Source of the DNA: Algivirga pacifica
Lineage (GTDB): Bacteria > Bacteroidota > Bacteroidia > Cytophagales > Flammeovirgaceae
NCBI RefSeq assembly: GCF_039543525.1
Contig: NZ_BAABJX010000032.1
Coordinates: forward strand, 1 to 64,000
Reading direction: 5' to 3'
DNA: 64,000 nt
The position numbers were made by a program, and so were the translations under genes. Below, piece by piece: positions 1 through 8,536 of this stretch. Within the stretch, counting starts at the first letter, position 1; every line of letters begins with the position of its first letter. The notes beneath the pieces are model-generated. The model was not told where the DNA came from, searched no databases, and saw only the letters and a list, made by a program, of their open reading frames with translations.

Positions 1-62
1 CATAAAGATAGCGCCTTAGAACGAATATCTTAAATCAAAATTTTCAATGAGCGAAAGCTCAG

Positions 63-148
63 TTTTTAATTAAAATGAATCACCCAAAAAGACTGCTGAA
101 CTAGTTCTAGAGTGTATTAATTATTGAAAATTGACCATTGAAAATTAT
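63..148. repeat. Dispersed intergenic repeat, copy upstream of pgi
   Basis: This stretch shares ordered core words (CACCCAAAAAG, CTGAACTAG, TCTAGAGTGTA, then ATTGAAAATTGA-type words) with 19881-19973, and a diverged third copy lies at 19830-19890. Just before it, 49-60 is a GAGC-GAAA-GCTC mini-hairpin. Bases 1-252 otherwise hold nothing I would call a gene. The function is unknown; it looks like a degenerate mobile or regulatory repeat. Confidence 0.65.
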
Positions 149-252
149 AAAAGCTATAGCGTACCACTGATCTACACACCAATATTCCTCACCATTTTTT
201 AATGATATTGTGATTTAAGAAGTAGGTTAAAAGGGTTTTTTAATGAAAAGTG

Positions 253-260
253 TATCTTTG
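253..260 (+). promoter_or_regulatory. Candidate -7 promoter element for pgi
   Basis: TATCTTTG matches the Bacteroidota primary-sigma -7 consensus TAnnTTTG and lies 35 bp before the pgi start codon. I see no good -33 TTTG at the usual distance, so the call rests on one box and its position. Confidence 0.5.
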
Positions 261-295
261 AATCGTAAAAAGAATTCCACTTATATATTTTAACA

Positions 296-1942
296 ATGCT
301 AAAGAAAATTAATCCAACAGAGACTAAAGCTTGGGCTAAACTACAAGCCCACTTCGCACAAATGGAAGGCGTACATATGAACGACCTTTTTGCCAAAGAT
401 GCAGACAGAGCCAACAAATTTGCCATCGAATTCAATGATCTATATGTAGATTACTCTAAAAACCTAATTACGGAAGAAACAAAACAGCTTCTGTTAGAAT
501 TGGCCGAAGAGGTTGAGCTAAAAGATGCCATCAAAAACATGTTTTCTGGTGCGCCTATCAACGAAACAGAAGGCAGAGCAGTATATCACGTAGCCTTGAG
601 AAACCGTTCCAATACACCTATGGAAGTGGATGGAAAGGATGTAATGCCTGACATCAATGAGGTATTAGGCAATATGAAAGCCTTTACGGAGAAAGTAATT
701 GGTGGAGAGTGGAAAGGATACACTGGAAAAGCCATCACAGATGTGGTTAATATCGGTATTGGTGGTTCAGACCTTGGTCCTTTGATGGTGACAGAAGGCC
801 TTAAAGCATATAGAAACCATATCAACGTACACTATGTCTCCAATGTGGATGGTACACACATCGCCGAGACCCTAAAAAATATTGATGCTGAAACTACGCT
901 ATTCATCATTGCATCCAAAACATTTACCACTCAGGAAACAATGACCAATGCAAACTCTGCAAAATCATGGTTCCTGGAGCACGCAAAAGATGAGGCGCAA
1001 GTAGCAAAACACTTTGTAGCGCTATCTACAAACACTGAAAAAGTAACTGAATTTGGCATCGACAGCAACAATATGTTCCAGTTCTGGGACTGGGTTGGAG
1101 GTCGTTACTCTCTATGGTCGGCGATCGGTTTGAGTATTGCTTGTCACATCGGCTTCGATAACTTCGAGAAATTATTGGAAGGAGCTCACGCCATGGACAA
1201 CCACTTCCGTGATGCAGACTTCGGTGATAACCTGCCAGTAGTTCTTGCACTACTAGGCGTATGGTATAACAACTTCTACGAAGCAGACAGCCATGCCCTA
1301 TTGCCTTACGACCAATATCTACACCGTTTTGCTGCTTACTTCCAGCAAGGAGATATGGAGTCTAACGGTAAGTATGTAGACCGTTCAGGAAAACCTGTTG
1401 ATTACCAAACTGGACCAATCATCTGGGGAGAGCCAGGTACGAACGGACAGCACGCTTTCTACCAATTGATCCACCAAGGTACAAAAATGATTCCTGCTGA
1501 CTTTATTGCACCAGCACAATCACACAACCCTCTTTCTGATCACCATCCGAAGTTATTGTCTAACTTCTTTGCTCAGACGGAAGCCTTAATGACTGGAAAG
1601 TCAGAAGATGTGGTTGTAGAAGAATTGAAAGCTGCAGGAAAATCAGCAGAAGAAATCGAACAATTGAAAACCTTCAAGGTGTTCGAAGGAAATCGCCCTA
1701 CCAACTCTATCTTGGTGAAAAAAGTGACTCCATTTACACTTGGTGCAATGATTGCGATGTATGAGCACAAAATCTTTGCACAAGGGGTAATCTGGAACAT
1801 TTTCAGCTTCGACCAGTGGGGAGTGGAACTTGGAAAGCAGTTGGCCAATAAGATCTTGCCTGAGCTTCAGAATGAGGAGAATATCACCTCTCATGATAGC
1901 TCTACCAATGCATTGATCAACAAGTACAAATCAATGAGATAA
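296..1942 (+). CDS. pgi: Glucose-6-phosphate isomerase
   Basis: This cytosolic enzyme interconverts glucose 6-phosphate and fructose 6-phosphate in glycolysis and gluconeogenesis. The 548-residue product is essentially the length of the E. coli enzyme. It carries the glycine-rich sugar-phosphate loop (IGIGGSDLGP, about residues 152-161), the family signature around GGRYSLWSAIGL (about 262-273) and the C-terminal signature FDQWGVELGKQ. The ATG at 296 gives the conserved N-terminus, and a TAnnTTTG box lies 35 bp upstream. The gene stands alone and is followed by a GTTGA-type hairpin repeat three bases after its stop. I see nothing abnormal in the coding sequence. Confidence 0.97.
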   Translation: MLKKINPTETKAWAKLQAHFAQMEGVHMNDLFAKDADRANKFAIEFNDLYVDYSKNLITEETKQLLLELAEEVELKDAIKNMFSGAPINETEGRAVYHVALRNRSNTPMEVDGKDVMPDINEVLGNMKAFTEKVIGGEWKGYTGKAITDVVNIGIGGSDLGPLMVTEGLKAYRNHINVHYVSNVDGTHIAETLKNIDAETTLFIIASKTFTTQETMTNANSAKSWFLEHAKDEAQVAKHFVALSTNTEKVTEFGIDSNNMFQFWDWVGGRYSLWSAIGLSIACHIGFDNFEKLLEGAHAMDNHFRDADFGDNLPVVLALLGVWYNNFYEADSHALLPYDQYLHRFAAYFQQGDMESNGKYVDRSGKPVDYQTGPIIWGEPGTNGQHAFYQLIHQGTKMIPADFIAPAQSHNPLSDHHPKLLSNFFAQTEALMTGKSEDVVVEELKAAGKSAEEIEQLKTFKVFEGNRPTNSILVKKVTPFTLGAMIAMYEHKIFAQGVIWNIFSFDQWGVELGKQLANKILPELQNEENITSHDSSTNALINKYKSMR

Positions 1943-1944
1943 TC

Positions 1945-2047
1945 TTGTTGAACCGTTGAATCGTTGAATAGAGCTTCGCTCGTTGATTTGAGTTGAACTG
2001 TTGATTGAACTCAACAAACAAATCAACTCGAATCAACGATTCAACAA
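1945..2047. repeat. GTTGA-word inverted repeat after pgi
   Basis: The left arm starts TTGTTGAA-CCGTTGAATCG, continues through the mini-palindrome GAGCTTCGCTC (1971-1981), and the right arm ends AATCAACGATTCAACAA. Reverse-complement words pair across the element, with an inner pair TTGAGTT/AACTCAA. It begins three bases after the pgi stop codon and probably folds as a branched 3'-end structure. It belongs to the family also seen at 23089, 31277, 36119, 37876, 41785 and 55871. Confidence 0.75.
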
Positions 2048-2219
2048 ATACTTGATGGTTTAGCGTTTAAGTTAAGCCATCACATCATTCCTCCCTCTCC
2101 TATGAGAAATGTATTTTCTCATCTTTTATCCCCTCCAAATAGTATAAATTATACCAATTCTTCGTCAAAGTATATTCTTTATAATTACTGACGAATCATC
2201 ATTAAACAATCAACCATCT

Positions 2220-2897
2220 ATGTTACGTAAATTTTATTATCTAGTACTCAGCGCTAGCTTAATCATGTCTTGTCAATCCAATTCAGAGCAACAGCAGGAA
2301 GAGGCTGCTAAACCAATCACTGGAAATTACCAGTCAGTTAATAAAGATGGGACTATCAAACACCACAGTTATTACTTATCACTTTCAGAGGACTCTACTG
2401 CTCAACTGATCACTGATACACAAAATTTCAAGCCCGAAATACAAGAAAGAGGCACTTGGAAAACCACTGGCTCTAACATCACTTTAGACCTTAGAGGCAT
2501 AGGGCAAAAAAGTGAGCGAATCATCACCTTAGAAAAGGTGCAAGATCACTTAGTCATCAAAAATATCGATAAGAATGACACCACGGTGGTTACCCTAAAA
2601 AAGACAGACCAACTCCCTCCTTCTGAAAAAGAATTAATTATGTGGATACACCCAGAAAAGAAAGATTGCGTGGGCGTTGGTCCTATGAAGTGTATTCAGG
2701 TACAGTACGGCATGGAGGAACCCGTTGAAGGAGAATGGCTTTTATTCTATAGCGCTATTGAAGGCTTTGATATCACAGAAGGAAAAATCGCACAACTGAA
2801 AGTAAAAAGGGTTACCAGAGAAAACGTTCCTCAGGATGCTTCCAAGTATCAGTACACCCTAATGGAAAAAATACAGGAGCAGGATCTGAAAGATTAA
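2220..2897 (+). CDS. Lipoprotein with NlpE-like and DUF4377 domains
   Basis: The 225-residue product begins with a short basic-hydrophobic signal ending in the lipobox LIMS-C (Cys18), so it should be a lipid-anchored envelope protein. Residues about 35-135 resemble the small beta-barrel of NlpE-type copper or envelope-stress lipoproteins (repeated G-x-W-K and D-D-T-T patterns). Residues about 140-220 match the DUF4377 pattern: WIHPEKKDC, a second Cys in PMKC, then EGFD and the DASKYQYTL end. DUF4377 is often fused to META or NlpE-like domains, but its biochemical role is not known. No partner gene is evident; the next open frame looks like a remnant. Confidence 0.8.
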   Translation: MLRKFYYLVLSASLIMSCQSNSEQQQEEAAKPITGNYQSVNKDGTIKHHSYYLSLSEDSTAQLITDTQNFKPEIQERGTWKTTGSNITLDLRGIGQKSERIITLEKVQDHLVIKNIDKNDTTVVTLKKTDQLPPSEKELIMWIHPEKKDCVGVGPMKCIQVQYGMEEPVEGEWLLFYSAIEGFDITEGKIAQLKVKRVTRENVPQDASKYQYTLMEKIQEQDLKD

Positions 2898-3140
2898 AAA
2901 GGCTTACCTGAATTAACGATTTTAGAAGAAGCAGTGGCTGCTAAAGGACCATACGCTTTAGCAGCTGTTGCTAGTATTCTCCTAGTAATGGTTGGATCAG
3001 CTTATGGAGCTACTGGTGGTCCTATGTATATGGGAGGTACTAATCCTATGATGTGGGATAAGAGTGATTATGGTAGAGGTTATGCTCAAAAAAGAAAAAA
3101 GGAGAGGAACATAGTAATTCGAATAAACGATAATATATGA
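2898..3140 (+). pseudogene. Fragment: C-terminal tail of a larger, lost protein
   Basis: An open frame starts directly after the TAA of the lipoprotein gene, which is in the same frame, and has no ATG. Its first usable start is GTG at 2934, giving about 68 residues. Before that GTG it encodes KGLPELTILEEAVAAKG in frame, which reads like the middle of a longer protein. A single hydrophobic segment (ALAAVASILLVMVGSAYGA) follows, then a Gly/Met-rich stretch and a basic end. Its TGA overlaps the ATG of the next gene by four bases (ATGA), a coupling common in toxin-immunity pairs. I infer the truncated 3' end of a polymorphic-toxin-like gene. It could instead be a real small membrane protein. Confidence 0.4.
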
Positions 3141-3565
3141 ATATTGAATTCATTCCTAATAAAGGTATAGAGCCATTATATTTTGGAAAATCAATCAAAG
3201 ATATTCTCAAAAAATATGAACTAGAATCATATACTTTTCGTGAAAAGGGATCTGAATATGATAATGATTTACATATGTATACCTTTAAAAAGTTAAACTC
3301 ATTTACTGTTTTTTGTGAAGAGGATCAATGTATATCATCTATTATATGTCAGCAAAAATGTCTTTATAAGGGACAAAACTTGATTGGATTATCTGATGAC
3401 CAAATAGTTGAATTATTCGGAAAACCAGATAACACTGATAGTCAACAGGTTGATAACCCTCCAGAATTACCTCAGATTATATTTTATTACGAAAATTTTG
3501 GAATGGATATTTGGTTTAAATACGGCCTTACTGTTTCTGTCACTATTTATAATGGATTAGAATAG
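3137..3565 (+). CDS. Hypothetical protein, possibly orphan immunity protein
   Basis: The 142-residue soluble protein has no signal peptide and is rich in aromatic and acidic residues. The N-terminus (FIPNKGIEPLYFGKSIKDIL) resembles small proteins with a 'P-x-x-G-I-x-x-hydrophobic-x-G-x-S' opening that are often found beside Rhs or other polymorphic toxins. A middle segment, GLSDDQIVELFGKPD, resembles the 'GLT-x-x-E-V-x-x-x-F-G-x-P' pattern of the same group. The start overlaps the preceding fragment's stop (ATGA). AT content is higher than in neighbouring genes, which fits transfer. I cannot name a family with certainty; immunity function is inferred from context. Confidence 0.55.
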   Translation: MNIEFIPNKGIEPLYFGKSIKDILKKYELESYTFREKGSEYDNDLHMYTFKKLNSFTVFCEEDQCISSIICQQKCLYKGQNLIGLSDDQIVELFGKPDNTDSQQVDNPPELPQIIFYYENFGMDIWFKYGLTVSVTIYNGLE

Positions 3566-3607
3566 TACCCGTTCGCACACAGTATGCCTAAATAGGTAAT
3601 ATCAATA

Positions 3608-3641
3608 GAAGGCTAACTACTCATGCTAGCCTTCCATTTTT
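3608..3641 (+). terminator. Rho-independent terminator
   Basis: GAAGGCTA (3608-3615) pairs perfectly with TAGCCTTC (3627-3634) across an 11-nt loop, followed by a T-rich run. It lies 43 bp after the stop of the preceding small gene. Confidence 0.75.
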
Positions 3642-3843
3642 TATAAACGTATGTTGGTGCAAGAAATACAGTCCTACAATTCCTTTTCAATCTAATGTCA
3701 AATTCCATTTGTGGGATAATTAATCTTAGCGGTGGGTGCGAACTGCAGATCTTTCAACCCATCGTCTGCGTAGGAATAGCGGCTGCGAAGGAAATGGATG
3801 CTATTCTTACGTAGACCGTAGGTTAAAACACCACAGCTAATAT

Positions 3844-4186
3844 ATGTCACCCCTAACGGGGTTGTATACTACCTAAACCCTGAAAGGGTGACATCACATA
3901 GGGAAGGGAAGGGACGGTAAGTCTTCATTCCGTTACTTTACGGAACATGACAATTATTTACGAAACACAACGATTTTTTATTCTATCTATCAATTCATTA
4001 CCAACCTCTATTTCCCATCCCTACCACCCGAGCGTGGACGCTCGGCGAAAGCGCTTTTAGGTCTTAGGCAGGAGCCTAAGACCAGTGTCGGGGAGGGCAA
4101 ACTAGGTCGTAAGGAGGATCTTACAACCAGTATCTCTGATCCAGATACTGCAGTGTCCAAACCATAATCCTTACCTGAGGCAAGGA
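3844..4186. repeat. Cluster of small palindromes in a 712-bp gene-free gap
   Basis: The gap 3566-4277 holds no credible gene but a run of perfect hairpins. ATGTCACCC (3844-3852) pairs with GGGTGACAT (3886-3894), enclosing CCCC-TAAC-GGGG and ACCC-TGAAA-GGGT. CCGAGCGT-GG-ACGCTCGG lies at 4028-4045. GGTCTTAGGC-AGGA-GCCTAAGACC lies at 4060-4083. A nine-pair stem with one mismatch is at 4105-4128 and CAGTATCT/AGATACTG is at 4128-4150. A 16-bp inverted repeat with two mismatches also joins the region near 3770 to that near 3818. This looks like a site where REP-like palindromes accumulate, next to the toxin remnant. Confidence 0.7.
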
Positions 4187-4325
4187 CCTACAGCGAACAG
4201 CAATCCCCTTACCTCTATAAGAAATCCATAAAAAAGTTGTACTATAAAGCTACAGATATAGTATTCTTCCCGTATTTTTGGTTTTAATTAAACGAAATTA
4301 TACCGCATCATACACTTTTATTGCA

Positions 4326-5216
4326 ATGAAATCTTGGATTGAGGCAAGTAGGCCACGAACACTTCCTTTGGCATTATCCAGCATCGGCATGGGTTCTTTT
4401 TTGGCTGCAGGACTAGGGTTGTTCCAATGGGACGTTTTTTTACTATGTAGTTTGACCACTATTTTCTTACAGATTCTATCTAACCTGGCCAACGATTATG
4501 GGGACTCTATACATGGAGCCGATAGTGCTGAACGAGAAGGACCTTCTAGAGCGGTACAAAGTGGTGCCATCAGTATGAAGGCCATGAAAAATGCGATGAT
4601 TCTGTTTGGCATCTTATCTTTCGTCACTGGAATTGTGTTGCTTTATATTAGTCTTACCTCCATGGAAGAGTTTTTGTACTTTCTGGGATTAGGAGTATTG
4701 GCGATTATTGCTGCGATCACCTACACGGCAGGAAAAAAGCCGTATGGATATGCAGGCCTTGGGGATATTTCTGTAATGATTTTCTTTGGATGGGTAGGTG
4801 TAGTGGGTACATTCTACTTACAAGCCAAACAGATTCCACTTTCCTACTTCCTTCCAGCCAGTAGTATGGGCTTATTGGCTGTAGCGGTATTGAATGTCAA
4901 TAATATTCGCGATATCAACTCAGACATCAAGGCGGGAAAAAAATCGATGCCTGTACGTTTGGGAAGAAGAAAGGCAAGAATCTATCATTGGTTCCTTCTT
5001 TTAGGAGCGGTACTCTCTGCCATTATCTTTGTAGTACTGAACTATAAAGGATGGCCACAATGGGCTTTCCTATTAGTACTGCCACTAATTTTCATCAATG
5101 GGCGTGCTGTACAAACCAAAGAAAAAGCCGCTGAGCTAGATCCTTATTTGAAACAAATGGCCTTGACTTCACTGGTGTTTATGCTAGTATTTGGGCTTGG
5201 ACACGTACTTGCGTGA
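4326..5216 (+). CDS. menA: 1,4-dihydroxy-2-naphthoate prenyltransferase (UbiA family)
   Basis: This integral membrane enzyme joins the polyprenyl chain to 1,4-dihydroxy-2-naphthoate in menaquinone synthesis. I place the start at ATG 4326 (MKSWIEASRPRTLP), giving 296 residues; the frame runs 48 bases further upstream but only from a TTG without family similarity. The first Asp-rich motif is NDYGDSIHGAD (NDxxD, about residues 56-66). The second is NIRDINSDIKAGK with the following RLG, both needed to bind Mg-prenyl diphosphate. About eight to nine hydrophobic segments are visible. The early SRPRTLPLALSS motif is typical of MenA. No other men genes lie nearby. Confidence 0.9.
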   Translation: MKSWIEASRPRTLPLALSSIGMGSFLAAGLGLFQWDVFLLCSLTTIFLQILSNLANDYGDSIHGADSAEREGPSRAVQSGAISMKAMKNAMILFGILSFVTGIVLLYISLTSMEEFLYFLGLGVLAIIAAITYTAGKKPYGYAGLGDISVMIFFGWVGVVGTFYLQAKQIPLSYFLPASSMGLLAVAVLNVNNIRDINSDIKAGKKSMPVRLGRRKARIYHWFLLLGAVLSAIIFVVLNYKGWPQWAFLLVLPLIFINGRAVQTKEKAAELDPYLKQMALTSLVFMLVFGLGHVLA

Positions 5217-5220
5217 TTAA

Positions 5221-5336
5221 TGAAGAGTGAAGAATTAAAAATGAAGAATAAAGGCTATTGCTCGTGATTAGTAAAAAATTAAGAATGAAGAATAAAAGCT
5301 ATTCTTCATTCTTAATTTTTCATTCTTAATTCTTAA
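5221..5336. terminator. Bidirectional hairpin of GAATTAAGAATGAAG words between menA and the S46 gene
   Basis: A perfect 16-bp stem pairs TTAAGAATGAAGAATA (5279-5294) with its complement (5300-5315) across a 5-nt loop. More copies of the same words flank it on both sides. It fills the space between two convergent stop codons and continues into the last codons of the peptidase gene. Confidence 0.75.
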
Positions 5337-7533
5337 TCAACGTCATTTCATCAATCAAGTGCTTGGCACCGCCAAACTTATCGATGATAAACAATACGTA
5401 ACGAATATCTACTGAGATATTTCTACACTTCACAGGATCAAACATAATGTCTGACATCGTGCTTTCCCACGTACGGTCAAAGTTCAATCCGATCAACTGT
5501 CCATTACCATTGATTACTGGGCTACCAGAGTTTCCACCTGTGGTGTGGTTGGAAGCCGTAAAGCAAACGACCAAGTCACCATCCTGCCCGTAGATACCGT
5601 AATCCTTATTGTTATACAATTCTACGAGTTTTTCTGGCACATAGAACTCATGTGTTTCAGAGACATCTGTTCTTCTCTTCTCCATTACTCCTTCTAAGGT
5701 TGTATATGGCAGATACTCTACTCCATCTCTTGGGTTTGACCCCTCTACTTTACCGAAAGTAACACGCATGGTGCTATTGGCATCTGACCAATATTTCTTA
5801 TCGTCAAATACTTCCATGGTACCTTTCACGTAATCCTGCATTAATGCATTGATTTGCTCTTGTTTCTCACCATATGCTGGCGCTACTTCCTGACGATACT
5901 TCAGAACTAACTCCCCTGCCGTTACCCATGCAATATCCTTTTTCATCTCTTTAGAGATAGAGGCTACTGCTTTTTTAAGGGCCTTTTGGTCTCCTTTCTC
6001 AGCGGCTTCAAATGCCGGTTTCATCAACTCATTCAGACGCTCTTTATCAGCAAAAACGGACTCTTGATACAACTCGTTCTCCAGTTTCTTCAGTTCTCCT
6101 TTTTTGTGGGCTTCATTAAGGTGATCTGCCAAGAAAACAGGGGCTACGGTTTCTACATATGTTCCAACTAAAGCATCAAAAATTTTCTGGTCCACCCCTT
6201 TATCGTAGTCTTTGTAGAAATCTTCGTTGACCTGCTTTAACTGCAGTACAAGCTCAGCCAATTTCCCTTTGTCGTAAAGTTCTTTGTAATTGGTCACTAA
6301 CTTGTCATATCTACTCGACATACGGAAGATCTCCGGTCCATAGTAATAGAACTCAATAAATAAATCTCTCGCCAGGTTATACGGCTCGATCTCCGCATAA
6401 GCACGCTCAAAGTCCTTGAGAAGGTTTTCATATTGTGCATTCCCTTTGACTGCTTGTTGGAACGCAGCCTCTTGTGTTTGCTTTTTCGTTACGGCATCCA
6501 GACGATCCAAACCTTTGCTCTCTCCAATCCATTTTTTCCATGCATTGGCTATACGTGCTTGCTTTGCAGAGTATTTAATACGGATGAGATCATCACTTTT
6601 CATGGCTTTGTCAATTACAGACAAGCTAGCATCTCTCATAGAGATTTTCACTGGATTGGATACCTCAGTTACATACTTCACCCCATAAGAAGGAATATAC
6701 TGCTGAGTACGTCCAGGGAAACCATATACCATCGTGAAGTCTTCTGGCTTCACACCATCCAATGAAATTGGGAAATGGTGACGAGGCTTGTAAGGCACGT
6801 TATCTGGAGAGTAAGCCGCAGGCTTGTTATCCTTGTCTGCATAAATTCTAAATACGGAGAAATCTCCTGTATGTCTTGGCCACATCCAGTTGTCTGTATC
6901 TCCACCAAACTTACCAATAGATGAAGGAGGCGCAAATACTAGACGAACGTCCGTAAAGGTCTCCATGATAAACATATAGTAAGCATTGCCGTAAAAGAAA
7001 GGCTTAATTGACGCCTCATAGTGTGTTCCTTCTACCGCTGTGCCCTGTAGCTTTTCTGTGTTTTCTTTAATCAACTGTTGACGCTCTTCTTCGGTCATCG
7101 CATCCGTCACACCCGTGAGAACCTCCTTGGTTACGTCCTTGATCTCTACGATAAAGCTCACCTTCATATTATTATTCGGAAGCTCCTCCCCGTGGTTCTT
7201 AGCGGCAAAACCATCTTTCAGGTAGTCATTTTCTACCGTAGAATGAGATTGGATCTGTCCATATCCACAGTGGTGGTTGGTCAACACTAGTCCTTGGTCA
7301 GAGATCACCTCTCCGGTACAACCACGATTAAACCATACCACTGCATCTTTCATACTTGACTGATTCACGGAATAAATATCCTCAGCCGTTAACTGGAAGC
7401 CATTATTCTGCATCTCTTTCTCGATCATTAATTGCTTGATCAAAGAAGGTAGCCACATACCCTCATGGGCAAATAAACTTCCTTGCCACAGTAAAAGTAC
7501 TATTAGCAGAAAACTTGGTTTATTCAATTTCAT
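5326..7533 (-). CDS. S46-family dipeptidyl-peptidase, DPP11-like
   Basis: This is an exported or periplasmic serine exopeptidase that removes dipeptides from peptide N-termini. The product is 735 residues with an N-terminal signal (LLIVLLLWQGSLFA). The chymotrypsin-type triad is visible as TNHHCGY (about residues 85-91), an Asp in the GDTDNWMWPRHTGDFS region and Ser669 in GGNSGSP. Eighteen residues after Ser669, Arg687 sits in NFDRTWE. In the family the equivalent residue is Arg in Asp/Glu-specific DPP11 and Gly in DPP7, so acidic P1 specificity is predicted. A TAnnTTTG box lies upstream. The last codons overlap an intergenic repeat hairpin. Confidence 0.93.
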   Translation of the reverse strand: MKLNKPSFLLIVLLLWQGSLFAHEGMWLPSLIKQLMIEKEMQNNGFQLTAEDIYSVNQSSMKDAVVWFNRGCTGEVISDQGLVLTNHHCGYGQIQSHSTVENDYLKDGFAAKNHGEELPNNNMKVSFIVEIKDVTKEVLTGVTDAMTEEERQQLIKENTEKLQGTAVEGTHYEASIKPFFYGNAYYMFIMETFTDVRLVFAPPSSIGKFGGDTDNWMWPRHTGDFSVFRIYADKDNKPAAYSPDNVPYKPRHHFPISLDGVKPEDFTMVYGFPGRTQQYIPSYGVKYVTEVSNPVKISMRDASLSVIDKAMKSDDLIRIKYSAKQARIANAWKKWIGESKGLDRLDAVTKKQTQEAAFQQAVKGNAQYENLLKDFERAYAEIEPYNLARDLFIEFYYYGPEIFRMSSRYDKLVTNYKELYDKGKLAELVLQLKQVNEDFYKDYDKGVDQKIFDALVGTYVETVAPVFLADHLNEAHKKGELKKLENELYQESVFADKERLNELMKPAFEAAEKGDQKALKKAVASISKEMKKDIAWVTAGELVLKYRQEVAPAYGEKQEQINALMQDYVKGTMEVFDDKKYWSDANSTMRVTFGKVEGSNPRDGVEYLPYTTLEGVMEKRRTDVSETHEFYVPEKLVELYNNKDYGIYGQDGDLVVCFTASNHTTGGNSGSPVINGNGQLIGLNFDRTWESTMSDIMFDPVKCRNISVDIRYVLFIIDKFGGAKHLIDEMTLIKN

Positions 7534-7570
7534 GCGCTCAATATGTTAGTGAATGATATATAATAATGAC

Positions 7571-7578
7571 CAAAGGTA
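7571..7578 (-). promoter_or_regulatory. Candidate -7 promoter element for the S46 peptidase gene
   Basis: Read on the minus strand this is TACCTTTG, matching TAnnTTTG, 38 bp upstream of the ATG. No convincing -33 box is seen. Confidence 0.45.
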
Positions 7579-7694
7579 ATATCTCCTTGATTTGGATGCT
7601 AATTCTACCGAAAGAAAACAAAATTGTATTTTTCTGCTTTTATTATTAAGATAGTACAACTTCTCATTCTTCATTCCTTTTAACCCCTAATCTC

Positions 7695-8324
7695 ATGGAA
7701 TACACTGATCTATTAAAAATCATCTCCAAGGGAGAGTCCCAGGAAGTAGAATTCAAGCAGACACTTCCAAATATTTACAAAACTGCCAAGACGATGGTCT
7801 CTTTTGCAAATACAGACGGAGGAATGATATTGGTAGGGGTAAGAGACAATAAAAGTATTAGCGGCATTGACCCTGAGGAAGAAGAGTACTTAATCAATGA
7901 AGCGGCTACCCTATATTGTGACCCTCCGGTTGATATTCAATTTGAGCGTATTGAAACCGAAGAAGAAGAGATGGTACTCATCGTTCATGTTCCGGAAAGC
8001 GATCAAAAGCCTCATTATGCCCTGGATAAAAATGAGGAATGGAATGCCTATATACGATCAGGGGATCAATGTCTTATTGCCAGCAAGATGAATATAAAAA
8101 TGGCTGAGCAAGGTATAGAAGGTAATAAGAAAAAACAGCTAAGCAGTCAAGAAGAGGCACTTTTACATTACTTGCACAAGCATCAGAAAATCACTCTAAA
8201 AGATTTTGCTCGATTAGTCAACTTCTCTGAAAGAAGAGCTAGAAGGACTTTAATTGACCTCACCAAAGAAGGAATTCTTCGATTGCATGACTTTGAGAAG
8301 GAGGTTTTTTACACGTTGGCATAG
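7695..8324 (+). CDS. AlbA_2 (Schlafen-like) domain protein with C-terminal winged helix
   Basis: The 209-residue cytosolic protein has an AlbA_2/'divergent AAA' Schlafen-type domain at about residues 8-125. It opens with the hallmark ESQEVEFKQTLP, followed by FANTDGGMILVGVRDNKSISG and the closing AYIRSGDQC. The C-terminal 60 residues (QKITLKDFARLVNFSERRARRTLIDL) read as a winged helix-turn-helix. Family members are usually DNA-linked regulators, and short ones of this form are common in Bacteroidota. The gene is monocistronic and divergent from the S46 gene. Target and role cannot be read from the sequence; a transcription regulator is the simplest guess. Confidence 0.8.
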   Translation: MEYTDLLKIISKGESQEVEFKQTLPNIYKTAKTMVSFANTDGGMILVGVRDNKSISGIDPEEEEYLINEAATLYCDPPVDIQFERIETEEEEMVLIVHVPESDQKPHYALDKNEEWNAYIRSGDQCLIASKMNIKMAEQGIEGNKKKQLSSQEEALLHYLHKHQKITLKDFARLVNFSERRARRTLIDLTKEGILRLHDFEKEVFYTLA

Positions 8325-8536
8325 TCATCATTGTGACTCTCAATGATATCTTAAGAAGCATCTTCTGAGAAATCGTACTAACCATTATGATGGGAACTAC
8401 GATTATTAAGCCTATTGTCGTAAAAGAGCGAAGGATATCACAAACCATTAGCTAGCCTTTTACACTTATTTTCACCAAGCTCATTATAATACCCTGACCT
8501 GTTTTTTATTAGCCTTTCACCAAACGAATTAAGCTA

